Assembly (NCBI GenBank): GCA_001874255.1 | Contig: MPDC01000023.1 | Coordinates: 1-64,000, forward strand | Direction of reading: 5' to 3' | DNA length: 64,000 nt | DNA from: Alphaproteobacteria bacterium MedPE-SWcel | Lineage (GTDB): Bacteria > Pseudomonadota > Alphaproteobacteria > Rhodobacterales > Rhodobacteraceae | In this document: in pieces, positions 7,763-17,280 of the stretch | Layout: every line of letters starts with the position of its first letter | Numbering within the stretch: position 1 is the first letter of the stretch | Position numbers and translations under genes: made by a program | Notes under the pieces: generated by a model | Seen by the model: the letters and a program-made list of their open reading frames with translations, nothing else | Databases searched by the model: none | Told to the model about the DNA's origin: nothing

Positions 7763-8590
7763 ATGAAAAACCGCCTGCTGCCGTGGGGATTGGCTTTGCC
7801 GGCCATTCTGTTGGTGGCGATCTTTCTGGGCTTGCCTGTGATTGAAACGCTTCTGACGACCTTTGCGGACCCCAAAGGAGCCTTCGCGCCCTATATCAAG
7901 TTCTTCAATTCGGGCTTCCGGCGCACCGTACTCTGGCGGACAATGGAAGTGGCAGTGATCACAACGGTTCTGTCGGTCCTGATTGGCTTTGTGACCGCCT
8001 GGGTCGTGGCAAATGCCCCCGCCAAAGCAAAGAGCTATCTCATTATCGCTGCGGTTTTCCCATTGCTCACCGGGGTTGTCGTGCGCAGCTTCGCCTGGCT
8101 GGTCATCCTCGGCAAAAACGGCATCCTCAATTCACTCCTGCTGGCGCTCGGCATCATTTCCGAACCGTTTTCAATGCTCTACACCCAAGGAGCCGTCATC
8201 GTGGCGATGGTCTATCTCTTCGTACCATTGATGATTTTGACCTGTGTCGGTGTTCTTGAAGGCATCCCACAGGACCTGACCGATGCGGCGGCCTCGCTGG
8301 GCGCCACACAATGGGGCGTATTCAAGCAGGTGATCCTGCCCATGGCCGTGCCGGGATTGATCGTTGGGGCCGTGCTTGTGTTCACAGGCTCTTTTACATC
8401 CTACGCCACGCCCCAGCTTCTGGGCGGCGAGCGGCAGATGATGATGGGCACGTTCCTGCATCAACGGGCCATGGTCGTGTTCGACTGGGTCGGCGCGTCG
8501 ACCATTGCGGCAATCATGGTTGTGGTTACTCTGGCGACGGTCCTGTTGATGTCGAAACTCGCCCGTAAACTCAATCCGGTCGCAGGCTGA
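7763..8590 (+). CDS. ABC transporter permease (PotB-like)
   Basis: A 275-residue inner-membrane permease with about six hydrophobic segments. The cytoplasmic EAA-type loop reads DLTDAAASLGATQWGVFKQVILPMAVPG and couples to the ATPase. Size and layout match the first permease of spermidine/putrescine-type importers. It follows the binding protein by 69 bases across a stem-loop and precedes the second permease by 12 bases. Confidence 0.88.
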   Translation: MKNRLLPWGLALPAILLVAIFLGLPVIETLLTTFADPKGAFAPYIKFFNSGFRRTVLWRTMEVAVITTVLSVLIGFVTAWVVANAPAKAKSYLIIAAVFPLLTGVVVRSFAWLVILGKNGILNSLLLALGIISEPFSMLYTQGAVIVAMVYLFVPLMILTCVGVLEGIPQDLTDAAASLGATQWGVFKQVILPMAVPGLIVGAVLVFTGSFTSYATPQLLGGERQMMMGTFLHQRAMVVFDWVGASTIAAIMVVVTLATVLLMSKLARKLNPVAG

Positions 8591-8602
8591 GGGGCAGGGC
8601 AC

Positions 8603-9391
8603 ATGAAACGCAAATTGCACCCCGCCCTGATCGCCTTTGCCGTATTGGTGTTCATCTTTCTGACCGGTCCGCTGGTGATCATCATCGGGTCATCGCTGTC
8701 GTCTTCCGAGTTTCTGGAATTCCCGCCGCAAGGCCTGTCTCTGCGCTGGTATGAAAACGCGTTCGATATCTCGGCCTTCCGCCGGACGATGGGGACGTCT
8801 TTCTTTCTGGCGGTCGCCGGAACTGCGCTTTCCATGCTGGTCGGCGTGCCCGCGGCCTATGCCATGGCACGCTACCGTGTGCAGCTCCCGGGGTGGCTCG
8901 GCAATGTGTTCGTTCTGCCGGTTCTGATCCCCGAAATCGTTCTGGGATTCTCGATCATGAAGACGATCACCACCGGCTATGAGGTTCCCGTGCTTCCCAG
9001 CCTGCTGATCGGCCATGCGCTGCTGGTGCTGCCCTATTGCGTCCGCGTCACCGGAGCCTCACTGAACTCGTTCGACTTCTCGATCGAAGAGGCCGCTGTC
9101 TCCTTGGGCTGCCCCCGCTGGAAAGCGTTCTTCATCGTGATCCTTCCCAATATCCGTGCCGGGCTGATCGCCGCGTTCATCCTCGCGTTCATCACGTCTT
9201 TGAATGACGTGTCGATCTCCCTTTTCCTGACAGGCCCCGGTGTTTCGACACTGCCGATCCAGCTGCTCGCGCATATGGAGCAGTTCTTTGATCCGACAAT
9301 CGCTTCGGTTTCCGTTGTCTTGATGTTCATCACCGTTGGCGTGATGGCTGTCGTGGAACGGACTCTTGGCCTCACCTTCCTGACAAAGTAG
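8603..9391 (+). CDS. ABC transporter permease (PotC-like)
   Basis: A 262-residue inner-membrane permease, partner of the preceding one. It has six predicted membrane segments and an EAA-type loop (IEEAAVSLGCPRWKAFFIVI, then LPNIRAG). AGGGGCAGGG lies just upstream of the ATG. The two permeases form the heterodimeric channel served by the ATPase at 9398. Confidence 0.88.
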   Translation: MKRKLHPALIAFAVLVFIFLTGPLVIIIGSSLSSSEFLEFPPQGLSLRWYENAFDISAFRRTMGTSFFLAVAGTALSMLVGVPAAYAMARYRVQLPGWLGNVFVLPVLIPEIVLGFSIMKTITTGYEVPVLPSLLIGHALLVLPYCVRVTGASLNSFDFSIEEAAVSLGCPRWKAFFIVILPNIRAGLIAAFILAFITSLNDVSISLFLTGPGVSTLPIQLLAHMEQFFDPTIASVSVVLMFITVGVMAVVERTLGLTFLTK

Positions 9392-9397
9392 CCAGAC

Positions 9398-10459
9398 ATG
9401 ACCGTATCTTTGACACTTGAAAACATCACCGCCCACTACGGCAAGACTATGGTTCTGGAAGATCTGAACCTTCATGTCGGCGAAGGCGAGCTGGTCTCGC
9501 TCCTGGGTTCTTCCGGCTGCGGCAAAACCACCACCCTGCGACTCGTGGCGGGGTTTCTGGAACCAACGGCCGGTCATATCAGGCTTGGGGACCGGGATCT
9601 GACCCGGTTGCCATCCCATGCGCGCGATATCGGGTTGGTGTTCCAGACCTATGCGCTTTTTCCGCATCTGAGCGTCAAGGACAATGTGGCCTTCGGCCTC
9701 AAGCAACGCGGCATTGCCACGGCCGAACGCAACAAGCGGGCGATGGATATGGTCGAACGGGTTGGGCTGTCCGGTTTTGCGGATCGCTATCCGGCCAATC
9801 TCTCCGGGGGGCAACGGCAGCGCGTCGCCCTCGCCCGTGCACTGGTCATTGACCCGCCCTTGTTGATGTTTGACGAGCCATTGTCCAACCTTGATGCCAA
9901 GCTGCGCGTTGAAATGCGGGTCGAAATCCGCCGCCTGCAACAAGCGAATGGCACCACAGCGCTCTATGTGACGCATGATCAGGAAGAAGCCTTCTCCATA
10001 TCGGACCGTGTGGCGATCATGAACAAGGGGCGCATCATGCAGCTGGACACGCCCGAAGTGCTGTACTCCCGACCCGCGAATGCCTTTGTCGCGGATTTTG
10101 TCGGCTTTGAGAATGTGATCGAGGCAGTCGCAACCGGAGAGGACGGCGACATGATCCTGGCCGAAGCGGGGGGCGCTCTGCTGAAGCTGCCGAAATCGCA
10201 TTTTGAACTGCCGGGCAAAGAGTTCCTGCTGGCCGCCCGTGCGGATGGGCTGACGGTGACGGCGGCACCGGGTGAAGGCCTGCCCGCAACGCTGGGCTTG
10301 CGGACCTATCTGGGCCGCGCCTACCAATACGTCTGCGAGACACAGGCCGGGACACTGACTGCAAATGGCCCGTTGGGTGCACCGCTGGAGACCGGAGCCA
10401 ATGCGGTTTTGATCCCGCAGCCGGAGCAATGCTGTGTCCTGCCCCGCGAGGCGCTCTGA
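9398..10459 (+). CDS. ABC transporter ATP-binding protein (PotA-like)
   Basis: A 353-residue ATPase. Walker A GSSGCGKTT (about 38-46), Q-loop VFQTYALFPH, signature LSGGQRQRVALARAL, Walker B LLMFDEPLSNLD and the H-loop YVTHDQEEA are all intact. A C-terminal TOBE-like regulatory domain follows residue 240. It starts 6 bases after the second permease and energises import by the complex encoded from 6677 to 10459. Confidence 0.92.
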   Translation: MTVSLTLENITAHYGKTMVLEDLNLHVGEGELVSLLGSSGCGKTTTLRLVAGFLEPTAGHIRLGDRDLTRLPSHARDIGLVFQTYALFPHLSVKDNVAFGLKQRGIATAERNKRAMDMVERVGLSGFADRYPANLSGGQRQRVALARALVIDPPLLMFDEPLSNLDAKLRVEMRVEIRRLQQANGTTALYVTHDQEEAFSISDRVAIMNKGRIMQLDTPEVLYSRPANAFVADFVGFENVIEAVATGEDGDMILAEAGGALLKLPKSHFELPGKEFLLAARADGLTVTAAPGEGLPATLGLRTYLGRAYQYVCETQAGTLTANGPLGAPLETGANAVLIPQPEQCCVLPREAL

Positions 10460-11785
10460 ATGTATCTGACCAACGCCCGCATTCTGACCATGGATGCGGA
10501 GCTGACCGAGCATGAACGGGGCTGGATCTGCATCGAGGGTGACCGCGTCATCGCCCTCGGTGCCGGAGACGCCCCCGCGGCTGGCCTCGACATGGGAGGC
10601 GATCTGATCATGCCCGGCATGATCAACAATCATGTTCATCTGGCGATGTCGCTGTTCAGGGGGTTGGGCGAGGATGTCGATGACCGCCTGATCCGCTATA
10701 TCCTGCCGCTCGAGCGCGCCCTTGTCACAGCAGAAGTGGTCGAGGTGGGCACCGCGCTTTCCACGCTCGAACTCATTCGTGGCGGGGTCACCACCGTTGC
10801 CGACATGTATTACTTTGAGGATCGCGTAGGAGCCGTGCTGGATCACGCGGGGCTGCGCGGGGTTCTGGGGCAGACGCTGGCCAATTTCGATGCACCCGAC
10901 CACAAGAATATGGACGAGGGATTTGCCCGGATCGAAGCCCTGCAGGATGCGTATAAGGATCATCCGAGACTGACGGCCTCTCCCGCCCCGCATGCGCCCT
11001 ATTCAACCGGGCTGGAGGTCATGACGCGTGTCGCGGAGTGGAACGCGGGTTATGACCTGCCGGTCCAGATGCATCTGGCCGAGACCAGACCGGAATTGCA
11101 ATGGGCGCAGGAAACCTATGGCCTCAGCACCGTCGAGGTTACCGACAGAGCGTCTCTGCTGAACAGCAATCTGGTGGCCGCGCATCTGATGTACCCCTCA
11201 GATTCTGACATGGATTTGCTGGCGGAGCGGGGCGTTCACGGCGCGTATAATGCGCGTTCCAACGGCAAGGCCGGTCGCGGGATCGCACCGATAACAGAGT
11301 TGCGTGCAAGAGGGATGTCCGTAGGTCTGGCGACCGATGGCCCGATGTCGGGCAATATGCTGGATCTGTTCTCCCAGTTCGCACCCGCCGCAATGTTTCA
11401 GAAGATCGCGCAGAAGACCCGCGGCGCCATGCCCTGCACCGATATCATCGCCATGAGCACGTCAGAGGCCGCAAAGACATTGGGTCAGGAGGATCAGATC
11501 GGATCGCTTGAGGTCGGCAAACAGGCGGATCTGATCCGCATTTCATTGGATGATCCACGCCAGCAGCCGATCTACGACATCTATTCGACGCTGGTTTTCG
11601 CCACGCTGCCAACCGACGTACAGGCAACCATGGTCGCCGGGAAATGGTTGATGCAGGACCGGAAGGTGCTCAGCATGGACGCCGCCAAAGCAATGTCGGA
11701 CGCCAAACAGATGGCGAACAGATTCAAGGCCAAAATCGTCGAAATTGACAGGTTGCAGTCAGAAGGGAGCGTCTCAAATGGTTGA
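10460..11785 (+). CDS. Amidohydrolase of the TrzA/AtzB/MtaD (nucleobase/nucleoside deaminase) family
   Basis: A 441-residue metal-dependent hydrolase that starts on the base after the ATPase stop codon. The HxH pair is NNHVHLAM (H58, H60), followed by HLAETRPE with the third metal histidine, AHLMYPSD with the fourth, and the catalytic aspartate in LATDGPMSGN. The family includes SAH/MTA deaminase, guanine and 8-oxoguanine deaminases and N-substituted-triazine hydrolases, so deamination or side-chain removal from a purine is likely. The usual HNPxSN(L/M)KLASG segment reads YNARSNGKAGRG here, and AHC reads AHL, so specificity probably differs from classical MtaD. Confidence 0.82.
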   Translation: MYLTNARILTMDAELTEHERGWICIEGDRVIALGAGDAPAAGLDMGGDLIMPGMINNHVHLAMSLFRGLGEDVDDRLIRYILPLERALVTAEVVEVGTALSTLELIRGGVTTVADMYYFEDRVGAVLDHAGLRGVLGQTLANFDAPDHKNMDEGFARIEALQDAYKDHPRLTASPAPHAPYSTGLEVMTRVAEWNAGYDLPVQMHLAETRPELQWAQETYGLSTVEVTDRASLLNSNLVAAHLMYPSDSDMDLLAERGVHGAYNARSNGKAGRGIAPITELRARGMSVGLATDGPMSGNMLDLFSQFAPAAMFQKIAQKTRGAMPCTDIIAMSTSEAAKTLGQEDQIGSLEVGKQADLIRISLDDPRQQPIYDIYSTLVFATLPTDVQATMVAGKWLMQDRKVLSMDAAKAMSDAKQMANRFKAKIVEIDRLQSEGSVSNG

Positions 11786-13157
11786 CGAGATTCTGAATTA
11801 TGCCGAGGCAAACATGAAGGCCTCGCTGGACCGGCTGTTTGAACTGATCCGCATTCCCTCCGTCTCGACCGATCCGGCCCATCGCGAGGATTGCAGACGC
11901 ACGGCCCAATGGCTCGCGGCCGACCTGAGGAGTCTGGGCGCCGATGCCTCTGCCCGCGAGACGATCGGACACCCTATGGTTCTGGCCCATTTCGATGCCC
12001 CTCGGGGCAAGCCGAAAGTTCTGTTTTATGGGCATTACGATGTCCAACCTGCCGACCCACTGGCGCTGTGGGACGGTGATCCGTTTGAACCGGTGCTGGT
12101 CACCGGTCCCGACGGCAAGCCTGATATTCGGGCGCGCGGGGCCTCGGACGACAAGGGCGCGATGATGACCTTTGTGGAGGCCTGCCGGGCCTGGATCGCG
12201 GTGCGCGGCGCATTGCCCATCGGTGTTTCGGTCCTGTTTGAAGGCGAAGAGGAAAGCGGCTCCCAGTCGCTTGGTCCTTTTCTCGCCGAGACGGCGGATG
12301 AGCTGGCCTGCGATGCGGTTCTGGTCTGTGACAGCGATCAATGGGATGCGGACACTCCGGCCATCACCACGATGATCCGGGGCATTTGCGGACAGGAACT
12401 GACGCTCCGAACCGCGCAGCGTGACCTGCACTCCGGGATCTATGGCATGGCGGCGCGCAACGCCCTCACGCTGATGTGCGACCTGATGGCGAGCCTGCGT
12501 GCCCCGGATGGTTCGGTGGCCATAGATGGATTTTATGACGGGGTGGAGGAACTGGATCCGCTGGTGGACGAAGCTTGGAGCGAACAGCATTTTGAGGGTG
12601 AGACATTCCTCAATGATATCGGGCTCAGCATCCCGGCCGGCGAAATCTCCCGCACGATCCAGGAACAGGTCTGGACCCGGCCAAGTCTTGATTTGCACGG
12701 TGTTTGGGGCGGCTACACCGATCCGGGCTTCAAGACGGTCATCCCCTGCGAAGCCCATGCCAAACTGTCGTTTCGCCTCGTGGCAGGGCAGGATCCCGCG
12801 CGGATCGCAAAACTGTTCCAGGACCATATCAACGCGCGCCTGCCAAAGGACTGCAGGGTCGAATTTCACGACCGCACCATGGGTCAGCCGATCGCCCTGC
12901 CTGTAAATTCACCCTATCTTCAGGCGGCTTTGGCCGGGCTGAAAGACGAATGGGGCACGGCGGCGATTTCGGGCATGGGCGGCTCGATCCCGATCATTCC
13001 AAAGCTCAAGGAGGCCACGGGAGCAGATGCGCTGCTGGTTGGATTTGCCGCTTTGGACAACCGCATTCATGCACCGAACGAGAAATTCGACCTCGAGTCC
13101 TTTGAGCGCGGCATACGCTCATGGATCCATATCCTGCAAAGGCTGTCAGAGCTATGA
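11778..13157 (+). CDS. M20-family metallopeptidase (dipeptidase/deacylase type)
   Basis: A 459-residue M20 enzyme. The metal-site motifs are GHYDVQ (H86, D88), RGASDDKG (about 117-124) and the catalytic EGEEESGS (about 151-158), followed by a dimerisation domain. It overlaps the amidohydrolase by 8 bases; the ATG at 11778 is chosen because AGAAGGGAG precedes it. The family cleaves dipeptides, N-acyl- or N-carbamoyl-amino acids. In this operon it could release an amino acid from a nucleoside or base conjugate. The closest general type is the dipeptidase group (M20 dipeptidases of about 460 residues). Confidence 0.88.
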   Translation: MVDEILNYAEANMKASLDRLFELIRIPSVSTDPAHREDCRRTAQWLAADLRSLGADASARETIGHPMVLAHFDAPRGKPKVLFYGHYDVQPADPLALWDGDPFEPVLVTGPDGKPDIRARGASDDKGAMMTFVEACRAWIAVRGALPIGVSVLFEGEEESGSQSLGPFLAETADELACDAVLVCDSDQWDADTPAITTMIRGICGQELTLRTAQRDLHSGIYGMAARNALTLMCDLMASLRAPDGSVAIDGFYDGVEELDPLVDEAWSEQHFEGETFLNDIGLSIPAGEISRTIQEQVWTRPSLDLHGVWGGYTDPGFKTVIPCEAHAKLSFRLVAGQDPARIAKLFQDHINARLPKDCRVEFHDRTMGQPIALPVNSPYLQAALAGLKDEWGTAAISGMGGSIPIIPKLKEATGADALLVGFAALDNRIHAPNEKFDLESFERGIRSWIHILQRLSEL

Positions 13158-14038
13158 CACGCGTGATCATCGACACCGATCCCGGGATCGATGATGCCAT
13201 CGCGATCCTCTTTGCCCTGAACCACGCCGAACTTGACGTTCTGGCAATGACGACCGTGGCCGGCAATATCGGCCTTGACCGCACCACATGGAACGCGGGC
13301 CGCCTCGCGGCATTCATGGACCGTGACGTGGCGGTGCACCCAGGCGCCGACGGCCCTTTGCAAGGCAACGCCATCAACGAGGAGCGGATTCACGGCGATG
13401 ACGGGCTGGGCGGCGTCGCGTTTCCCGAGCCTCGGGGCCCCGCTTCGGACATTGGCGCGACAGAGGCAATGGCCGATCTGCTGAGCCGCCATCCGGACCA
13501 AAGCATCACGGTGATGACACTGGGCCCGCTGACCAATCTGGCGCGGTTGATCACGCAGGACCCCACGGCCGCGCACCGCATAGGGGCGGTTGTCAGCATG
13601 GGGGGCGCCATCCACGAGCCGGGCAATATAGGCCAAAAGGCGGAGTTCAATATTGTCTGGGATGCGCATGCGGCCGACATCGTGTTCCGGGCGGGTCTGG
13701 ATCTCACGCTGGTGCCCTTGGATACGACGCGCAAATTTCGGGCCGACAGGGCCTATCTGAGCGCATTGCGGAGGACCGGACAGAAGGCGGCCATTGCCAG
13801 TGCGGATCTTATCGCGGCCTATCAGGATCAGAAAAACATGTCCGGGCATAGCCGCCCGCTTCATGATCCATGTGTGCCCCTGCTGGTCACCGCACCCACG
13901 GTGTTCGATGTTCAGCCGATGGACGTGTCCGTCGATACAGATACCGGCGCCATCAGACCGGGCGACTGCCGGGTCAAGGTCTCAATGGGGCTGGATGCGG
14001 AGGCCGCACGTCAGATCCTGTTGAGCGGACTGTCCTGA
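13154..14038 (+). CDS. Inosine/uridine-preferring nucleoside hydrolase
   Basis: A 294-residue nucleoside hydrolase. The N-terminal calcium-binding signature IIDTDPGIDDAIAI (D7, D9, D13, D14) is intact, as are MTLGPLTNLARL and FNIVWDAHAADIVF (N/D/H active-site region). It splits a (deoxy)ribonucleoside into free base and ribose. Its ATG overlaps the M20 stop codon (ATGA), so translation is coupled. It links the deaminase/peptidase steps to the base-using enzymes further on. Confidence 0.9.
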   Translation: MTRVIIDTDPGIDDAIAILFALNHAELDVLAMTTVAGNIGLDRTTWNAGRLAAFMDRDVAVHPGADGPLQGNAINEERIHGDDGLGGVAFPEPRGPASDIGATEAMADLLSRHPDQSITVMTLGPLTNLARLITQDPTAAHRIGAVVSMGGAIHEPGNIGQKAEFNIVWDAHAADIVFRAGLDLTLVPLDTTRKFRADRAYLSALRRTGQKAAIASADLIAAYQDQKNMSGHSRPLHDPCVPLLVTAPTVFDVQPMDVSVDTDTGAIRPGDCRVKVSMGLDAEAARQILLSGLS

Positions 14039-14049
14039 GACCCCGGAGA

Positions 14050-14427
14050 TCAGCGCAATCCCTCTTTTACCAATGCACACCAGAAACCGACGCCGCCCGG
14101 CATGCAGGCATCGTTGAAATCATAGGTGGTGTTGTGATGCTGGCCCGCGGGTCGCATCTCACCTATGCCGAGATGCACATAGCAGCCTGGCACCCGGCTG
14201 CTGAAATCGGAAAAGTCATCGTCCGGAGTATTTGGATCACGCTCGGTCACCAGCATCTCCGTCCCGAGGTCCTTGATGATCGCACGGCGGGCAATTGCGG
14301 TTGGTTCATCGGCGTTGATGACTGCGGCGGCGCCTTGCGAATACACCACCGCGCGCTCCAATCTCGCCCCCGGGCCTATCCCTTTGATTTCATCGGCAAT
14401 ATACCTCAGTAAGAAATCCAAGAACAA
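14050..14427 (-). pseudogene. C-terminal remnant of an M20 amidohydrolase (hippurate-hydrolase type)
   Basis: On the minus strand the frame reads DDDFSDFSSRVPGCYVHLG and later YDFNDACMPGGVGFW, the characteristic end of IAA-amino-acid/hippurate hydrolases. Only about 120 residues remain, without the metal-binding HxD and EE motifs. It sits in reverse orientation between two operon genes (nucleoside hydrolase and phosphoribosyltransferase), in the only gap of the operon beyond the binding-protein gap. It is probably a leftover from an earlier arrangement. Confidence 0.72.
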
Positions 14428-14438
14428 GGGATAAGCAC

Positions 14439-15086
14439 GTGCGACTTGATGTCTGGCAGGACCTGCATGATGATCTCAGACCCGGCGTACAGGCCGATGG
14501 CGAGACATTTGCCGCCGCGATGGGTGGAAAACAGCTGCTGCTGCCGATCCGAACCTTGCCAGATGGCCTCCGTGGCGTGGCATCTCTCGTCCTGAACCAA
14601 GCCAGCTTCAGCGTGCTGGATGCGATTGCCGATCACGTGGCCGCCCAACTGCACCCGCATGCCCCCGACATCATCGTCGCAATGCCGACCCTTGGCCTGC
14701 CCCTCGGCGAAGCACTGGCCCGACGTCTGGGCCACAGGCGCATGGTGCCGCTCAGCACCTCACGCAAATTTTGGTATGATGACGGGCTGTCCACCCCAAT
14801 TTCGTCGATCACCTCCCCCGATCAGGTAAAACAGCTCTACGTGGACCCACGCATGGTGCCGCTATTGCAAGACGCGCGCGTTGCAGTGGTTGACGATGTG
14901 CTCTCCAGCGGCAAGAGCATGGGCGCAGCACTGAGCCTCATGACCAAGATAGGTATCGCGCCGCATGTGATTGGATGCGCCATGTTGCAGGGCGAGACAT
15001 GGCGCGATGTTGTCGGGCGGACTCCGGTTTGCCATGCCATTCACACGCCGATCCTGACCAAGACAAAAAATGGGTGGACCCAATGA
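14439..15086 (+). CDS. Phosphoribosyltransferase family protein
   Basis: A 215-residue type I PRTase. The PRPP-binding loop VAVVDDVLSSGKS (about 148-160) is clear, preceded by DIIVAMPTLGLPLGEALARRLG as the first hinge/loop region. It uses a GTG start at 14439 behind AAGGGA. The order relative to purine PRTases (apt/xpt-like) and the neighbouring adenine deaminase suggests salvage of a free purine base to its nucleotide. The precise base is not determinable. Confidence 0.85.
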   Translation: MRLDVWQDLHDDLRPGVQADGETFAAAMGGKQLLLPIRTLPDGLRGVASLVLNQASFSVLDAIADHVAAQLHPHAPDIIVAMPTLGLPLGEALARRLGHRRMVPLSTSRKFWYDDGLSTPISSITSPDQVKQLYVDPRMVPLLQDARVAVVDDVLSSGKSMGAALSLMTKIGIAPHVIGCAMLQGETWRDVVGRTPVCHAIHTPILTKTKNGWTQ

Positions 15087-16933
15087 GCAATCCGGAACTC
15101 TCCCCGCAATACGAGGCGGATCTGCGGCGTGATCTCATCGACGTGGCGCTGGGCAAGCGCCCTGCAGACAGGCTGCTGCGGCTGGACAGATTGCTGGATA
15201 CGGGCACGGCGCTATGGCGGGAGGATGTGGAAATCGCCATCTACCGGGGCCGCGTCGCCTATGTCGGTCCCCGAGGGAGTTATATCGGCACAGCAGATGA
15301 GGTCGTTGCGCGTCCGGGCCTATATGCGGTGCCCGGATTGGGAGAAGTCCACAAACACATTGAATCCAGCCATGTCACCCCGGAATATGAGGCACGCCTT
15401 GTATTGCCGCACGGCAATACCTGGACCTGCGAGGCCAGCCACGAATTCTCCAATGTTGTTCCGGACAGAACGCTGGATTTTTGGGAAGCCGCGCGCAAGG
15501 CAGGCTCACATCTCAAGATATTCCCCCTCCCCGGTTCAGCGGTTCCCCCCACAGCCTGGGAGCATGGGGCCCATTTGGATGGCGCGGACCAATCGCAGTT
15601 CCTGTCGCAATCCCCATGGGTTGCCGGCCTGGATGAGGTCATGGACTGGCCCGCGGTCAAAGGCCGTGACAATCCGGCCCACGAACGTCTTTGGTCAATG
15701 ATCATAGCGACCTGGACAGCACGCGCCGTGGTCGAAGGGCATGCGGCCGGCATTCGGGATCTTCCCAACATCAACGGGTTCGCGGCCTCCGGCATCGCGT
15801 CTGATCACGAGGCCTGGACCGCAGAAGAGGCGTTTGAAAAACTGCAGGCAGGTCTCTTTGTGGAAATCCGCATTCACACCGGTGAAGAGATCATCAAGGG
15901 CCTGCTGGACCGTGGCCTGAAGGACTGGTCACAGGTTGCATTGGCGACGGATGACCGTCCCGCCTCCGAAGTTTTTGCGACAGGGGCCACAGACCGAAAT
16001 GTCCGCATGGCGATCAACGCAGGTCTCTCGCCGGAAATCGCGGTCCAGCTGGTCACGATCAATCCAGCCCGCCACATGCGCCTGACCCCATGGGTCGGCT
16101 CGGTCACACCCGGACGCTTTGCAGATCTGGTGCTGCTGTCGGATCTCGAACAGTTTGAAATTGATCAGGTCTGGGCCGATGGCAGGCAGGTTTCGCGCGG
16201 CGCCGAATTCATTGCCGACGTGCCGCAAATCGACTGGCCGGACTGGGCCACGCAAAGCATCAATATCGGCCGGGACCTGACGGCTGCGGATTTCGCGATC
16301 AAGGCGGCGCCGGGCCGAGACACCATGCAGGCCGCCGTCTTGCGACCTTTCCACTGGGCGGATGATTTCCTGACGTTTGAAATGCCGGTCCGCAACGGAG
16401 AGGTCCAGCGTGATGCGTCCAGAAACCTGACGAAATTCGCGATCATTGACCGCTACAGCGGCCTGGCTTCGGTCTCGAAAATGTTCTGGCTTGGCTGCGG
16501 TCCCCGCGATGAGGACACCGCTCTGTGTTGCTCGATGGCACATGACAAACACAATGTCTGGAGCGTTGGCTCGTCAGATGAGGCGATGGCCCTGGGCGTC
16601 AATACCCTCGCAGAAATGGGCGGCGGTTGGGTCCTGATCCACAGGGGAGAGGTGGTTGCCAAAGTCCGCTACGAAATTGCCGGTCTGATGACAGCACGCC
16701 CCGCAGAACAACTGGATGCCGAGATGCAAGCGCTTTATCTCGCTGGGAAAAAAGTCGACTGGATGTTCGAACCAAGCTTCCATCCCCGCTGGGCTGCGGG
16801 ATTTCCGGACCGTTTGGCGTTTGCCACATTGACCTGCTCTCCATGGCGTTGGAACCTGGTGGCCCCTTCAAAACACGCGCCGGAAGGCCTGGTTCAGGTG
16901 CAGACCGGCGAGACCCACGCTGTTGTGTGGTGA
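15083..16933 (+). CDS. Adenine deaminase-like amidohydrolase
   Basis: A 616-residue protein with the Ade layout. An amidohydrolase barrel carries the metal motif EVHKHIESSH (H90, H92), a conserved LVLPHGNT follows, and the C-terminal Ade domain contains SMAHDKHNVWSVGSSDEAMAL and EIAGLM. Length agrees with adenine deaminases (about 570-600). It overlaps the PRTase stop (ATGA). Classical Ade turns adenine into hypoxanthine; here GLGEVHKH replaces the usual GFIDxHxH, so an altered substrate is possible. It is the last gene of the operon. Confidence 0.85.
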   Translation: MSNPELSPQYEADLRRDLIDVALGKRPADRLLRLDRLLDTGTALWREDVEIAIYRGRVAYVGPRGSYIGTADEVVARPGLYAVPGLGEVHKHIESSHVTPEYEARLVLPHGNTWTCEASHEFSNVVPDRTLDFWEAARKAGSHLKIFPLPGSAVPPTAWEHGAHLDGADQSQFLSQSPWVAGLDEVMDWPAVKGRDNPAHERLWSMIIATWTARAVVEGHAAGIRDLPNINGFAASGIASDHEAWTAEEAFEKLQAGLFVEIRIHTGEEIIKGLLDRGLKDWSQVALATDDRPASEVFATGATDRNVRMAINAGLSPEIAVQLVTINPARHMRLTPWVGSVTPGRFADLVLLSDLEQFEIDQVWADGRQVSRGAEFIADVPQIDWPDWATQSINIGRDLTAADFAIKAAPGRDTMQAAVLRPFHWADDFLTFEMPVRNGEVQRDASRNLTKFAIIDRYSGLASVSKMFWLGCGPRDEDTALCCSMAHDKHNVWSVGSSDEAMALGVNTLAEMGGGWVLIHRGEVVAKVRYEIAGLMTARPAEQLDAEMQALYLAGKKVDWMFEPSFHPRWAAGFPDRLAFATLTCSPWRWNLVAPSKHAPEGLVQVQTGETHAVVW

Positions 16934-17280
16934 TCCCGGCGCGCTCCGTTCCTGGCGACCGCTGTCGGCGATGAGGATCTGGTGAACTGCAGCGCCGAGA
17001 CGTCATCTGCTCTCGGTCTGTGCGCTGGAGGAGGTGTCACACCAGCGCCGGACCCCCTGTCTGCAATCAGATCAAGCGGCCGTGATCCAAGCCTACGTCG
17101 CCTCGCGGGGGCATGCTCCCAGACATTTAACGTGTGATTTATTCTTTTCGCCTACTTTTGGTGCCTATTGTAGAGAGACCGAGGCGCGCTTTGGTTTCGT
17201 CGATCAAATTACCGGGGCGAGATCGTCATGCCGTTGGCTTGGCCGGACCTGCCGACCATCTTTTTATTGGAACGATATTC
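16934..17280. other. Intergenic region
   Basis: About 350 bases between the adenine-deaminase-like gene and the GGDEF-EAL gene. Short frames here show no family features. An AT-richer stretch at 17130-17175 could hold the promoter of the next gene, but no clear -35/-10 pair is visible. Confidence 0.35.

Noticed and set aside
9059-10993. A 644-residue open frame on the minus strand
   Set aside because: Antisense to the permease, ATPase and amidohydrolase genes and without family features.
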